Source: Catelliglobosispora koreensis DSM 44566 (GTDB taxonomy: Bacteria; Actinomycetota; Actinomycetes; Mycobacteriales; Micromonosporaceae). Taken from it: a stretch of DNA of 64,000 nt. A program made the position numbers and the translations under genes. The notes under the pieces are model-generated. The model worked only from the letters and a program-made list of their open reading frames with translations, ran no database searches and was not told the DNA's origin. Location: contig NZ_KB903261.1 in assembly GCF_000379685.1 (NCBI RefSeq), positions 496,097-560,096 on the forward strand, written 5' to 3'. Shown piece after piece: positions 18,443 through 26,136 of the stretch. Position 1 is the stretch's first letter. Every line of letters starts with the position of its first letter.

Positions 18443-18491
18443 CGCCAGTCACAGCAGCTCACGTTCCGTTGCGGCGTCTCGTCCTGGGGGC

Positions 18492-19616
18492 ATGACACAC
18501 ATCATCGTGCTAGGCGCCGGATACACCGGCATGATCGCGGCACTGGGTGCGGCTCGCCGCACCCGGCACCAGGACGTCAAGGTCACCATCGTCAATCCGT
18601 CCGCATACTTCACCGAGCGGCTGCGGCTGCACCAAGTCGCTGCGGGGCAAGAACTTCAGCGGCATGAGATTCGCGCGCTGGTGTCTGGTACCAACATTGG
18701 ATTTGTGCAGGGCAAGGCATCGCGGATCGACGCCGCAGCGCGGACCGTGACCGTCGATGGCCAGGTTATGGCTTATGACCGGCTGATCTTCGCGATCGGC
18801 AGTGTGGCTGACACGTCGCTGGTGCCCGGCGCGACCGAGAACGCTTACACCTTGGGCGATCCGCGGCTGACCGAGCACCTGAAGACCGCGAGCGGAACGT
18901 TCGTTGTCTGCGGCTCTGGGCTGACCGGGCTGGAGGCCGCGACCGAGATCGCTGAGGCTTACCCCGCCCTGCATGTGGTCCTCGTTGGCAGCCAGGAGCC
19001 GGGCAACATGATGGGCCCCAAGGCACGGGCGCACATGAACGCGGCGCTGGACCGGCTGGGCGTGGACGTTCGCCTCGGCCGGATCGCAAGGGTTACCGCA
19101 GACGCGGTCGAACTCGCGGACGGAAGTGCCATCGCGTGCGACGGGGTTCTGTGGACCGCAGGGGTGAAGGTTCCGCCGCTGGCGGCCGAGGCCGGCCTGG
19201 ACGTCGATCGCGCGGGCCGGATCATCACCGACGCGTTTCTGCGCTCGGCGTCGCATCCATCGATATACGCGGTGGGCGATGCCGCGGCGGTGAAGCAGCG
19301 CTACGGCGTCATGCACGGCACGTGCCAGGGCGGGATTCCGATGGGAGCCCACGCGGGCGCGACAGTCGCCCGCGACCTTGCCGGAAAAGCCTTGCGCCCG
19401 TTCCGTTTCGGCTACATGCACCAGCCGGTGAGCCTGGGGCGGCGGGACGCGGTCATCCAGTTCACGCATCCCGATGACACCCCGCGTCGCTGGTGCCTGC
19501 GGGGCAAGTGGGCTATCCGCTACAAGGAGGCCGTGAGTTCGAGTCCTATCACGACATTCCGACTGGGCACGCGGATCGCGCTGCGGGCATCGTTCCTAGC
19601 CTCGCCGCTTTCGTGA
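18492..19616 (+). CDS. FAD-dependent pyridine nucleotide oxidoreductase (NDH-2-like)
   Basis: 374 residues from the ATG at 18492 with CTGGGGG upstream. The FAD-binding GxGxxG-type motif is VLGAGYTGMIAA at the N-terminus. A second dinucleotide motif, VVCGSGLTGLEAA (about residue 140), binds NAD(P)H, and IYAVGDAAAV (about residue 258) contacts the flavin ribityl chain. ECF41 sigma factors are usually encoded beside an oxidoreductase, epimerase or carboxymuconolactone decarboxylase that they control. This gene is the likely target of the sigma factor 49 bases upstream. The physiological substrate is unknown. Confidence 0.9.
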   Translation: MTHIIVLGAGYTGMIAALGAARRTRHQDVKVTIVNPSAYFTERLRLHQVAAGQELQRHEIRALVSGTNIGFVQGKASRIDAAARTVTVDGQVMAYDRLIFAIGSVADTSLVPGATENAYTLGDPRLTEHLKTASGTFVVCGSGLTGLEAATEIAEAYPALHVVLVGSQEPGNMMGPKARAHMNAALDRLGVDVRLGRIARVTADAVELADGSAIACDGVLWTAGVKVPPLAAEAGLDVDRAGRIITDAFLRSASHPSIYAVGDAAAVKQRYGVMHGTCQGGIPMGAHAGATVARDLAGKALRPFRFGYMHQPVSLGRRDAVIQFTHPDDTPRRWCLRGKWAIRYKEAVSSSPITTFRLGTRIALRASFLASPLS

Positions 19617-19628
19617 GCCAGCGTGAAT

Positions 19629-19661
19629 AAGGGCCGCACCCTTAGTGAGGATGCGGCCCTT
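19629..19661. terminator. Bidirectional hairpin terminator
   Basis: AAGGGCCGCA (19629-19638) and TGCGGCCCTT (19652-19661) form a perfect 10-bp stem with a 13-base loop. It sits between the convergent oxidoreductase and subtilase genes and ends in AA/TT on both sides. Confidence 0.8.
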
Positions 19662-19673
19662 AACGTGCCGTCA

Positions 19674-20912
19674 CTACACGGGGATCATGCCCATGAAGAG
19701 CAGCAGGTTCGGCGACAGTGGCCCAGGATTGATGACCACGTTCGGGGTCGCGTTGGCGGCGATAGCCGTCGCCACCTGATCGGCGTTGTCCGCCGGGAAC
19801 TTGTGCCGCCACATCGCCGCCGTGCCAGCCGCGTGTGGTGAGGCCATGGACGTGCCGCTAATGGAGGCATAGGCGTTGTTCGCGGTGTGCCAAGCGGAGT
19901 AGATCGGCTCACCCGGGGCGAACACGTCAACGCACGCGCCATAGTTGGAGAACGGCGACCGGTTGTCGTTGATGCGGGTCGAGCCAACCGTTGTCGCCCT
20001 TGGCACGCGGGCCGGTGAGAACAGGCAAGCGTCCGCGTTGGAATTGCCAGCGGCCACGGAATAGTGCACGTTGCCAGCGATCGAGTTGGTGACCGCGGTG
20101 TCCATCGGGGCGAAGGCGCCGCCACCAAGACTCATGTTCGCGACACTGCGCTGCGCGGGGTTGATGGACTGAGCGAACGTCACGTAGTTCACGCCAGCGA
20201 TAACGATCGCGGCCGTGGTCGAGCCAGAGCACTGGAACACGCGAACACTGATAATGCGCACGCCTTTGGCGACGCCAACGGTCGCCCCGCCAATGGTTCC
20301 GGCCACGTGCGTGCCATGGCCCTGGCCACATGGTGCGCAACCCATGCCCCACGGGTCGAAGCCGCAGAAGGCACGTCCGCCAAACTCGTTATGGGTCAAC
20401 AGAATTCCGGTGTCGATAACGTAGGCCGCGACAGAGTTGCCCAGGTTCGGGTAGTGATACTTAGCGTCCAGCGGCAGCGACCGCTCATCGATGCGGTCCA
20501 GCCCCCAAGACGGCGGGTTCAACTGCACGCCCAGGGCTTGCGTGGTGTAAACCTGGTCCTGCGCGACGTAGGCCACGCGGCCATCGCGGGAGATCTCCAG
20601 CGCCTGGTCGGCTGACGCTTCGATCGCGAACCCTTGCAGTGCACTGGTGTAAACCCACGTCTTCTTGCTGTTTGTCTTGGCGGCCAGCTCATCGGCGATG
20701 CGGGGCGTCTCGCCCGGCGGCGTGTTGTCATGCAGGACAACGATGTAGCTGTTGGGCACGGCCGCCGCGGTGCCTGCGTACTTAATGACACCAGGAGCAC
20801 CGGCGACCGGTTCCGGCGGAGCGGAGACCGCCGTTGACACGCCGGTCAGTCCACCCGCGACGGTGGCGATGACGGCGACTAAAGCGAGCTTAAGGGACGG
20901 TATGGCAATCAC
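19674..20912 (-). CDS. Secreted subtilisin-like serine protease (S8, proteinase K type)
   Basis: 412 residues from the GTG at 20912, fixed by AGGAGG five bases upstream. The signal peptide is about residues 1-30 (SLKLALVAVIATVAGGLTG). An I9 propeptide inhibitor domain follows (SYIVVLHDNTPPGETPRIAD). The catalytic triad is intact: Asp in YVIDTGI, His in GHGTHVAG and Ser in GTSMASPH. The oxyanion Asn is in VAAGNSN. The mature enzyme should be an extracellular, broad-specificity protease autoprocessed after export. A palindrome lies just upstream of the start, and a strong hairpin terminates the gene. Confidence 0.93.
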   Translation of the reverse strand: MIAIPSLKLALVAVIATVAGGLTGVSTAVSAPPEPVAGAPGVIKYAGTAAAVPNSYIVVLHDNTPPGETPRIADELAAKTNSKKTWVYTSALQGFAIEASADQALEISRDGRVAYVAQDQVYTTQALGVQLNPPSWGLDRIDERSLPLDAKYHYPNLGNSVAAYVIDTGILLTHNEFGGRAFCGFDPWGMGCAPCGQGHGTHVAGTIGGATVGVAKGVRIISVRVFQCSGSTTAAIVIAGVNYVTFAQSINPAQRSVANMSLGGGAFAPMDTAVTNSIAGNVHYSVAAGNSNADACLFSPARVPRATTVGSTRINDNRSPFSNYGACVDVFAPGEPIYSAWHTANNAYASISGTSMASPHAAGTAAMWRHKFPADNADQVATAIAANATPNVVINPGPLSPNLLLFMGMIPV

Positions 20913-20933
20913 GTTATCCTCCTCAATGGAGTT

Positions 20934-20951
20934 GATACATCGGAATGTATC
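20934..20951. promoter_or_regulatory. Palindrome upstream of the subtilase gene (candidate operator)
   Basis: GATACAT (20934-20940) and ATGTATC (20945-20951) are perfect inverted arms around CGGA. They lie 22-39 bases before the start codon in a locally AT-rich segment, unlike the surrounding GC-rich DNA. This position suits an operator or a 5'-UTR hairpin. No candidate repressor is adjacent. Confidence 0.45.
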
Positions 20952-21019
20952 CAAGTGATTACCGTGAATATATGCTCGTCTTGTGACATGAAAGTGAGCC
21001 GCTGGGCACTCACGAAAAT

Positions 21020-22255
21020 CTAGAGTGAGGCAACCCACGCCGCTGACAACGTCGTCGTTGGATGATCGGGCCCGAGCACCCTCGTGGCGTCCGCCAGGAT
21101 CTCGCGAAACAGCCGCAGGGCCTCGGATTTCCTCCCATCTGTCGCCATGTTGGCCGCGATCTGCTGCCTGGACATGATGGTGGCGATGTGGTCAGGCCCT
21201 AGAACCCTGTGGCGATCAGCCAGTAAACCGTTGGCCAGCCGGAGGCCTTCGCGTTTGCTTTGTGTCTCCCCGACGTAGTGAGCGATTTGGTGACGGCACA
21301 TCAAAGTGTCCGGATGATCGGGTCCCAGGACGCGATTGCAATCAGGCAGAATCTCGCGGTACAAACGCAGGGCTTCGGTGTTGGCGCCCATCACACCGAA
21401 GCAGTAGGCGATGTACTGACGGCAGTCCAAAGTATCCGGGTGGTCGGCTCCGAGGACCCGGAAACGATCGGCCAGAAGCTCTCGCTGCAGGCGCAGTGCT
21501 TCGGTGTGTTCACCCAACTCCGCATGGGCGAAGCCGATCTCCTGGCGGCTCGCCAGAGTGTCCCGGTGATCCGGCCCCAGCAGGCGAAGCCGGTCGGCAA
21601 GGATGTCCTGGTGCAGGTTCAGTGCTTGGCTGTGATTACCCAATCCAGCGGTGCTGCACGCCAATTCCGCACGGCTTGTCAACGTATCAGGATGATCGGG
21701 CCCCAGCATGCGGAGTCGTTCTGCCAAGACTTCCTGTTGCAGGCGTAGCGCTTCGGCGTACTTTCCCGCTTCCCTGGTTCGCTTTGCCCGCTCGAATCGA
21801 TCGAGGATCTCTTGAGTAGTCGGCGCCTGAGCCGGCATGGGGCTCGGGGATTGGAGAAGCTCCAGCAGGCGGCTGACAAAAGCTTGGCTTGGCATGGCGT
21901 CGGTAGCGACGTTGTCGTACTGGAGATTGGCTAGCGTGAAAAACCGTTCGCCCTTAAGCAGAAGCGGCAGGATCGGCCGGTTTCGATGCTGAGCCTGATC
22001 GATCTCACGGTTGACCCAGTCGGACCGCTCGGCGTCGGGCGTCATGATGACGATGAACGCGGCACAGGCGTTGATCTGATCGCGAATGACGTGAGCCCAG
22101 CGGTGTCCAGAGATAATCTCCTTGTCGTACCAGACCGGAACGCCCGCCTCGGCAAGGAAAGAGCCGAGCCGCTCGACGTAGGCGCTGGCTTCGGCATGGC
22201 TGTAGCTAATGAACACATGACCACTCACGTGGATGAGGGTATCGAGAGCCGTCAT
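21020..22255 (-). CDS. TIR domain protein with kinesin-light-chain-type TPR repeats
   Basis: 411 residues from the ATG at 22255. Residues ~12-140 form a TIR domain: VFISYSH at the first strand, VWYDKEI, and SDWVNREI, where Glu84 matches the catalytic glutamate of NAD-cleaving TIR domains. Residues ~165-411 hold five full 42-residue TPR units plus a partial sixth, each with the theme ALRLxxExLAxRxRxLGPDHPDT. Bacterial TIR enzymes often act in antiphage abortive infection by depleting NAD or making signalling nucleotides, with the repeat part sensing the trigger. A defence role is inferred. No other defence gene is adjacent: a CPBP protease is upstream and a secreted protease downstream. Confidence 0.85.
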   Translation of the reverse strand: MTALDTLIHVSGHVFISYSHAEASAYVERLGSFLAEAGVPVWYDKEIISGHRWAHVIRDQINACAAFIVIMTPDAERSDWVNREIDQAQHRNRPILPLLLKGERFFTLANLQYDNVATDAMPSQAFVSRLLELLQSPSPMPAQAPTTQEILDRFERAKRTREAGKYAEALRLQQEVLAERLRMLGPDHPDTLTSRAELACSTAGLGNHSQALNLHQDILADRLRLLGPDHRDTLASRQEIGFAHAELGEHTEALRLQRELLADRFRVLGADHPDTLDCRQYIAYCFGVMGANTEALRLYREILPDCNRVLGPDHPDTLMCRHQIAHYVGETQSKREGLRLANGLLADRHRVLGPDHIATIMSRQQIAANMATDGRKSEALRLFREILADATRVLGPDHPTTTLSAAWVASL

Positions 22256-22280
22256 GCTCCAATAGGGACCTTGTGGCCAG

Positions 22281-22317
22281 GTAGGGGGCACCTTCCTTGG
22301 TGGAAGATGCCCCCTAC
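22281..22317 (-). terminator. Hairpin terminator after the CPBP protease gene
   Basis: GTAGGGGGCA (22281-22290) and TGCCCCCTAC (22308-22317) form a perfect 10-bp stem, with inner CTTCC/GGAAG pairing. It separates the CPBP gene from the TIR gene on the same strand. Confidence 0.75.
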
Positions 22318-22329
22318 CCCACTTAAGCG

Positions 22330-23142
22330 TTACGGCGTCACGCCCAGGATGATGGCGATGGTGCCGATCGTGGCCATGAGCAGAGCCGTTCCGGGGTGCA
22401 TGCCGATCGAGATCCGGATGTCGTGCTTGCGCCACACCAGCCAGACCGCCGGGAACAAGAAGACAATCTTTGACAGCACCGTCCACGGGGCCCAGAAGTG
22501 GTACACCGAGAACAGCACCGTGTTGAGCACGGGTGCGCCCCAGCGCAGGTGCGAGATGCGGGGAAGCAGGAATCCGCGGAAGTAATACTCTTCGATGAGG
22601 GGAAGGCTGAATCCGGTCAGCGGCAAGCAGATCAGCATGGTGATGACGAGTTGCTTGTACGAGTACCCGTCGATGTAGGTGGTGGCGCTGCCACCCGCGC
22701 CCTCAAACGGAATCCAGGTAAAGAAGTTGTCGAAGATGAAGTTGTCCAAGGGGACGAGCGCGAGCGACACCACCGTCATCCACACGATGAGCCCAGCGAT
22801 GAGGGCGATCATCTTCCCGCGTGAGATGGGTTTGTCGCGGTAGTCCGCTACTGAGCGCAGCGTGTAGCGGCCCGTGCGCTGGCGGCCAAGCCACAGCAGA
22901 CCGAACATGAGTGGCGCGAGCACGATCACCAGAGCGATCGCCCAGGCAAGGAAGATCGGATAGTTGATCGCCTTGACGAACGGCTCGGCGAGGAACAGGT
23001 AGGCGGCGACGATCAGAGCGCCAGGCACCAAGTGCAGCGCGATTGTCAGCGGAAGTGAGTGGCGCTCGGCCAGCAGCAACTCGACGATGCGGTTCGGCCG
23101 GGCCAGTTTCGTTGCGGCGGTGGGGGTCAGCGTCTTGTCCAT
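22330..23142 (-). CDS. CPBP family intramembrane metalloprotease
   Basis: 270 residues from the ATG at 23142, with about eight hydrophobic spans. The CPBP (Abi/CAAX protease) motif is IEEYYFRGFLLPR (EExxxR), and a second motif region has VLFSVYHFW with the zinc-ligand His. The family cleaves peptides within the membrane; bacterial members process bacteriocins or anti-sigma factors or provide self-immunity. No substrate gene is evident beside it. The open frame upstream to 23271 is soluble and basic and overlaps the DinB-like gene, so the internal ATG is preferred. Confidence 0.85.
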   Translation of the reverse strand: MDKTLTPTAATKLARPNRIVELLLAERHSLPLTIALHLVPGALIVAAYLFLAEPFVKAINYPIFLAWAIALVIVLAPLMFGLLWLGRQRTGRYTLRSVADYRDKPISRGKMIALIAGLIVWMTVVSLALVPLDNFIFDNFFTWIPFEGAGGSATTYIDGYSYKQLVITMLICLPLTGFSLPLIEEYYFRGFLLPRISHLRWGAPVLNTVLFSVYHFWAPWTVLSKIVFLFPAVWLVWRKHDIRISIGMHPGTALLMATIGTIAIILGVTP

Positions 23143-23179
23143 GTCGCCAAGAATCGGCTGACCGCCTGTCACGGTCCTG

Positions 23180-23770
23180 TCATGCGACTGACGCGGCACT
23201 AGCCTCCTGTGCGTAGCGCTCCACCAGATCTCGGTGAGCTGCCCATACCGCCGGATTCGACGCCGGGACATTGCTGGTGCCAGGCAGAAGGCCGACCGAG
23301 CCGTCGATCAGCTCGCGGATGATGTCGGCGTGACCGGCGTGACGCTGGGTCTCCGCGGTCATGTGGACCAGAATCTGGTGCAGCGTCACCTCACCGCCCT
23401 CACCCCACCACGGCACCTGACCGACCGCGTCCAGCGGCAGCGCTTCAATCGTCGCGTCAGCGTGCGCCCAAGCCTGGCGATACAGCCCGACGATGGACTC
23501 ACGTGACTCTGTTGGCAGCACCCACGCCTCCCACGACTGACCGTCTTCTGGCCACTGCGGGGTGACAGCACTGGGACGGCCAAACGTCTCGCCAAAGTAA
23601 CCAAACTCGCCGCGCGCCAAGTGTTTGATCAGCCCCAGCAGGTTCGTGCCGGTCGGGGTCAGGGGACGGCGGACGTCGTACTCAGACAACCCGTCGAGCT
23701 TCCACACCATCGCACGGCGCGCCCCTTGCAGGTAGTCGAGCAGATCTGCCTTGGGGCTGGAGATCGTCAT
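23180..23770 (-). CDS. DinB/DUF664 family protein
   Basis: 196 residues from the ATG at 23770. The four-helix-bundle pattern and metal-binding His positions of the DinB superfamily are visible: LLGLIKHLARGEFGYF, VTLHQILVHMTAETQRHAGHADIIRELIDG. Actinobacterial members include mycothiol-dependent enzymes, so a thiol-transferase or isomerase role is possible. It lies just left of the mobile element and was probably next to the tRNA-Pro gene before insertion; the hairpin at 23812-23845 is the original tRNA terminator. Confidence 0.85.
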   Translation of the reverse strand: MTISSPKADLLDYLQGARRAMVWKLDGLSEYDVRRPLTPTGTNLLGLIKHLARGEFGYFGETFGRPSAVTPQWPEDGQSWEAWVLPTESRESIVGLYRQAWAHADATIEALPLDAVGQVPWWGEGGEVTLHQILVHMTAETQRHAGHADIIRELIDGSVGLLPGTSNVPASNPAVWAAHRDLVERYAQEASAASVA

Positions 23771-23811
23771 GGCGCAGATCGTGCCAGCATCGGCCGCTGT
23801 GCGGAAATGGC

Positions 23812-23845
23812 GAAGGGCCACAACCTAAGCAGGTTGTGGCCCTTC
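23812..23845 (-). terminator. Original tRNA-Pro terminator, now cut off by the element
   Basis: GAAGGGCCACAACCT (23812-23826) and AGGTTGTGGCCCTTC (23831-23845) form a perfect 15-bp stem with loop AAGC. It lies immediately downstream of the tRNA fragment at the left attachment site, so it would have ended the intact tRNA transcript before integration. Confidence 0.8.
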
Positions 23846-23846
23846 G

Positions 23847-23893
23847 GCTGGTCGGGGTAGCCGGATTTGAACCGACGGCCTCTTCGTCCCGAA
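23847..23893 (-). repeat. Left attachment site (tRNA-Pro 3' fragment)
   Basis: 47 bases identical to 33448-33494. It carries the T arm, the 3' acceptor strand and the encoded CCA of tRNA-Pro but no 5' half, so it is a remnant left by integration. Identity ends at the 5' edge of the anticodon loop, the usual crossover position for tRNA-targeting tyrosine recombinases. Confidence 0.92.
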
Positions 23894-24356
23894 GGCTGCT
23901 AAACATGAAGGTCACTCACGTTAGCCAAGATCCTGCTGTTCGGGTGTTGTCAACGGTTGCTAATCGCTGCCCGATGGGATCAACACCTTTGCTGACTTCC
24001 TGCTGACTTCGTGGACTCGAACGCATACCCCCGCTGGGTATGGAGACTTTCCTCGGCTGCGGGCGGTCCGGGCTAAGGGATGAGATGCCCCGCCCCCGGA
24101 TGTCTACGTGCTCGGCGTGTGTCCCGGGCCTCGCGCTCACCCTTGATCGGCCTCTACCAGCATTTGTCCCCGGGACGCGAAGACAGCGGGGACAAATGGC
24201 CGCCCAGAAGAGCGGCTGAACCATTAGCTAATGTTTCAGCGCTTTTGATCTGTGACTCTCCCCCCGGTTGGTCGTACAAGGGCCAAAACTGTCGTGGCCA
24301 GCATTTTGGCCCAGTGCAGGCTGGTCCTCGTGGCGGTAGGGGAGATGGCCCCCGCG

Positions 24357-24436
24357 CCGGTAGATCGCTTCTCGATCGCCTACCGGCGGGCTGCGGCCGT
24401 CTGTGGCTAGCCGGGCCACAGCCCCGCTAAGCGGGG
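24357..24436. repeat. Cluster of three palindromes (candidate oriT or single-strand origin)
   Basis: The first has arms CCGGTAG (24357-24363) and CTACCGG (24380-24386) with inner GATCG/CGATC. The second has CTGTGGC (24401-24407) and GCCACAG (24415-24421). The third has CCCCGC (24422-24427) and GCGGGG (24431-24436). Three abutting perfect stems in gene-free mobile-element DNA are typical of replication or transfer origins. Confidence 0.5.
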
Positions 24437-24542
24437 GGCCATATCAGAACGAACGGGGATGATCCACGCGAGAGACCCTAACTCGGACGCACGGATAGGG
24501 CAGATCTTGGCTCAGCGTGGCTCTCAGCGGGCCGGAGTTTCT

Positions 24543-24606
24543 GCGACCGAAGGTCGCTCAGCAGCGAGCCGCCAAAGGCGGCCAATCATGCTCCTGGGTT
24601 CCGTGC
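24543..24606. repeat. Twin-hairpin repeat, copy 1
   Basis: Stem 1 is GCGACC (24543-24548) with GGTCGC (24552-24557); stem 2 is GCCGCC (24568-24573) with GGCGGC (24577-24582). Conserved flanking bases up to CCGTGC follow. It is about 80% identical to copy 2 at 26071-26136, and a base change in stem 1 is compensated there. Confidence 0.65.
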
Positions 24607-24939
24607 TGAGCTGGCAGGCACAACTCTCTCGGACCCGAGCCTAAGAATCGGGCGCGAGGGTCTTAAAAGCCAATCGGTTGCACCCGTTATCTTTTCGTTA
24701 CCGATTACTTTCCGCCATATTGCCCGTGTTCGTATGTGTCCTACCAGCACGTTCAAATATTTGGCTTGGTGACTCTCCGAGATAACGCGCGATACGCGGC
24801 ATCTCAAGAACCGCAAAGGGTCTGCGCAACTCCAGGTTCACCGATATCGTCTGGCTTCCTGAACGTTCATGGAAGTGGCTGCGGCTCTCGCGAAGCCGCA
24901 GCCTTGTGTTACCACGCAACGATCTCGGAAGGACGGTTC

Positions 24940-25494
24940 GTGGAAAACAGCAGAATGATACCCCTTGGGGTGACCCGGAAGCTCGGCCGAGCAATGGTCA
25001 GCCTCGCGATCGCGCTAACGGCAGTCGTGGTCGTTGCCAATCCGGCGAGCGCAGACCCGGTGAAGCCTATGGCTTGCCCGCCGGAGGAGTCCTACGACAA
25101 CATCAGCTACGTGTCCGATGTCCATTACCGGATTGGGCCTGGCTACCAGGACTACAACGGCACGTCAAACAACGCCACCATCACGCTAACCGCGACAGTT
25201 GGTGGAACCGCTGGAGTTTCGTACACCGGAAGTATCTCCGCAAAGGTCAGCGTCATCGTCGCGGAGATCAATGTCCAAACAAGCATGACCGTGCACGCGT
25301 CCCTAACGGCCAGCGTTACTAACTCAATCCAGCTAATCGCCCGTCCGCACACGTCGGTCTATGGCGACTACGGCGTCTGGCGCAAGAAGACGACCGGTCT
25401 CTATTCGATCTTCTACCAATCGTGCAACTCGAACTCCGCATGGATCACTTCGTGGGCTCCGGCACGCGTGGGCTGGAACACCTGGGGCGGATAA
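24940..25494 (+). CDS. Exported beta-rich protein of unknown function (element cargo)
   Basis: 184 residues from the GTG at 24940, with GGAAGGAC upstream. The signal peptide is about residues 6-38 (RKLGRAMVSLAIALTAVVVV, cleavage after ANPASA). The mature part starts with a Cys-containing segment (ACPPEESYDNISYVSD). It continues with long alternating Thr/Ser-hydrophobic strands (NATITLTATVGGTAGVSYTG, ASLTASVTNSIQLIARP) and ends with a Trp-rich tail (ITSWAPARVGWNTWGG). The amphipathic strands recall membrane-inserting hairpins of aerolysin-like pore formers, but this is only a pattern and I do not recognise the family. A 12-bp hairpin terminator follows. Confidence 0.72.
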   Translation: MENSRMIPLGVTRKLGRAMVSLAIALTAVVVVANPASADPVKPMACPPEESYDNISYVSDVHYRIGPGYQDYNGTSNNATITLTATVGGTAGVSYTGSISAKVSVIVAEINVQTSMTVHASLTASVTNSIQLIARPHTSVYGDYGVWRKKTTGLYSIFYQSCNSNSAWITSWAPARVGWNTWGG

Positions 25495-25510
25495 CCCCAA
25501 CTTGCTCGAA

Positions 25511-25544
25511 ACGTGCTGCCCGTCCAATCTGGCGGGCAGCACGT
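25511..25544 (+). terminator. Hairpin terminator after the exported protein gene
   Basis: ACGTGCTGCCCG (25511-25522) and CGGGCAGCACGT (25533-25544) form a perfect 12-bp stem 17 bases after the stop codon. Confidence 0.85.
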
Positions 25545-25582
25545 CCATAATCGCCATACAGCCCTAAGTGGAGGAACACCTG

Positions 25583-26047
25583 ATGGACATTAAGAGATCC
25601 GCCGCAGTATCGCCTGTCCTGACGGCGCTGCTTTCCTTGGCGCTGGTGGGTGTTGCGGCATGCACGCCCACACCGAAAAACGATGCAATGCCAACACCGA
25701 CGATGCAGCCCACCACGTCAAAGCCGTACACAAAGCCGGCCCCATCGATCGCCCCGTTGCCAGAGGCCGACCCAAGGCGTAAGACGCTTGGCGTCGTCGA
25801 GGCGAAAACAGGCTCGGGCAATGCCGGAGTATTCATGGTGGAGCCAGGGGATCTATGGCTCATCAGCGACTGCTACGGCGGAGCCATGACGATATATGTC
25901 GACCCGGGTGTGGAATTGCCACTCCAGTGCGCCACCGATTCCGTCACGCCGACCGGAAGTAAGGTCGCCTACTCGGTCTCAAAGCAAGTCAGCGTGCGCG
26001 TGGTGGCCACAGAGGGCGTCCACTGGAATCTTCGCATCGAGCAGTGA
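25583..26047 (+). CDS. Small lipoprotein of unknown function (element cargo)
   Basis: 154 residues from the ATG at 25583, with GGAGG at 25570-25574. The lipobox is LVGVAAC near residue 27, followed by a Thr/Pro-rich linker (TPTMQPTTSKPYTKPAP) and a compact beta domain. That domain has one Cys pair (SDCYGGAMTIYV and LQCATDSV) and the end VRVVATEGVHWNLRIEQ. It has the look of a small cell-surface protein. Its position next to the secreted protein suggests a shared role such as immunity, anchoring or exclusion, but no family is recognised. Gene density and start signals argue it is expressed. Confidence 0.7.
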   Translation: MDIKRSAAVSPVLTALLSLALVGVAACTPTPKNDAMPTPTMQPTTSKPYTKPAPSIAPLPEADPRRKTLGVVEAKTGSGNAGVFMVEPGDLWLISDCYGGAMTIYVDPGVELPLQCATDSVTPTGSKVAYSVSKQVSVRVVATEGVHWNLRIEQ

Positions 26048-26070
26048 AAGCTGCGACTCCCGGCGTTTTC

Positions 26071-26136
26071 GCGGCCGTAGGCCGCTCAGGAGTGAGCCGC
26101 CGAAGGCGGCCATTCTTGCTCTTTGGGTGTCCGTGC
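26071..26136. repeat. Twin-hairpin repeat, copy 2
   Basis: Stem 1 is GCGGCC (26071-26076) with GGCCGC (26080-26085); stem 2 is GCCGCC (26096-26101) with GGCGGC (26105-26110). Relative to copy 1 an A-T pair of stem 1 has become G-C on both sides, so the structure, not just the sequence, is conserved. Confidence 0.65.

Larger units (their letters stand above)
23894..24939. other. Left non-coding arm of the element
   Basis: I find no convincing gene in this 1-kb region. Open frames on both strands are short, Arg/Pro-rich and lack ribosome binding sites. It contains three consecutive palindromes (24357-24436), one copy of a twin-hairpin repeat (24543-24606) and an AT-richer stretch (24660-24900) that probably carries the promoter for the exported protein at 24940. 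The arrangement suggests cis-acting DNA such as an origin of transfer or single-strand origin. Confidence 0.55.

Noticed and set aside
18439-18491. Possible ECF41 promoter for the oxidoreductase
   Set aside because: GTCACA is present, but the distance to the next CGTC is about 21 bases, longer than the spacing I recall for this sigma group, so it is not listed as a promoter.
18510-19469. 319-codon minus-strand frame antisense to the FAD oxidoreductase
   Set aside because: It has no motif and lies entirely opposite a well-supported gene.
23916-24430. Two open frames in the left arm of the mobile element
   Set aside because: They are short, basic and Pro-rich, without start signals, and they overlap the palindrome cluster.
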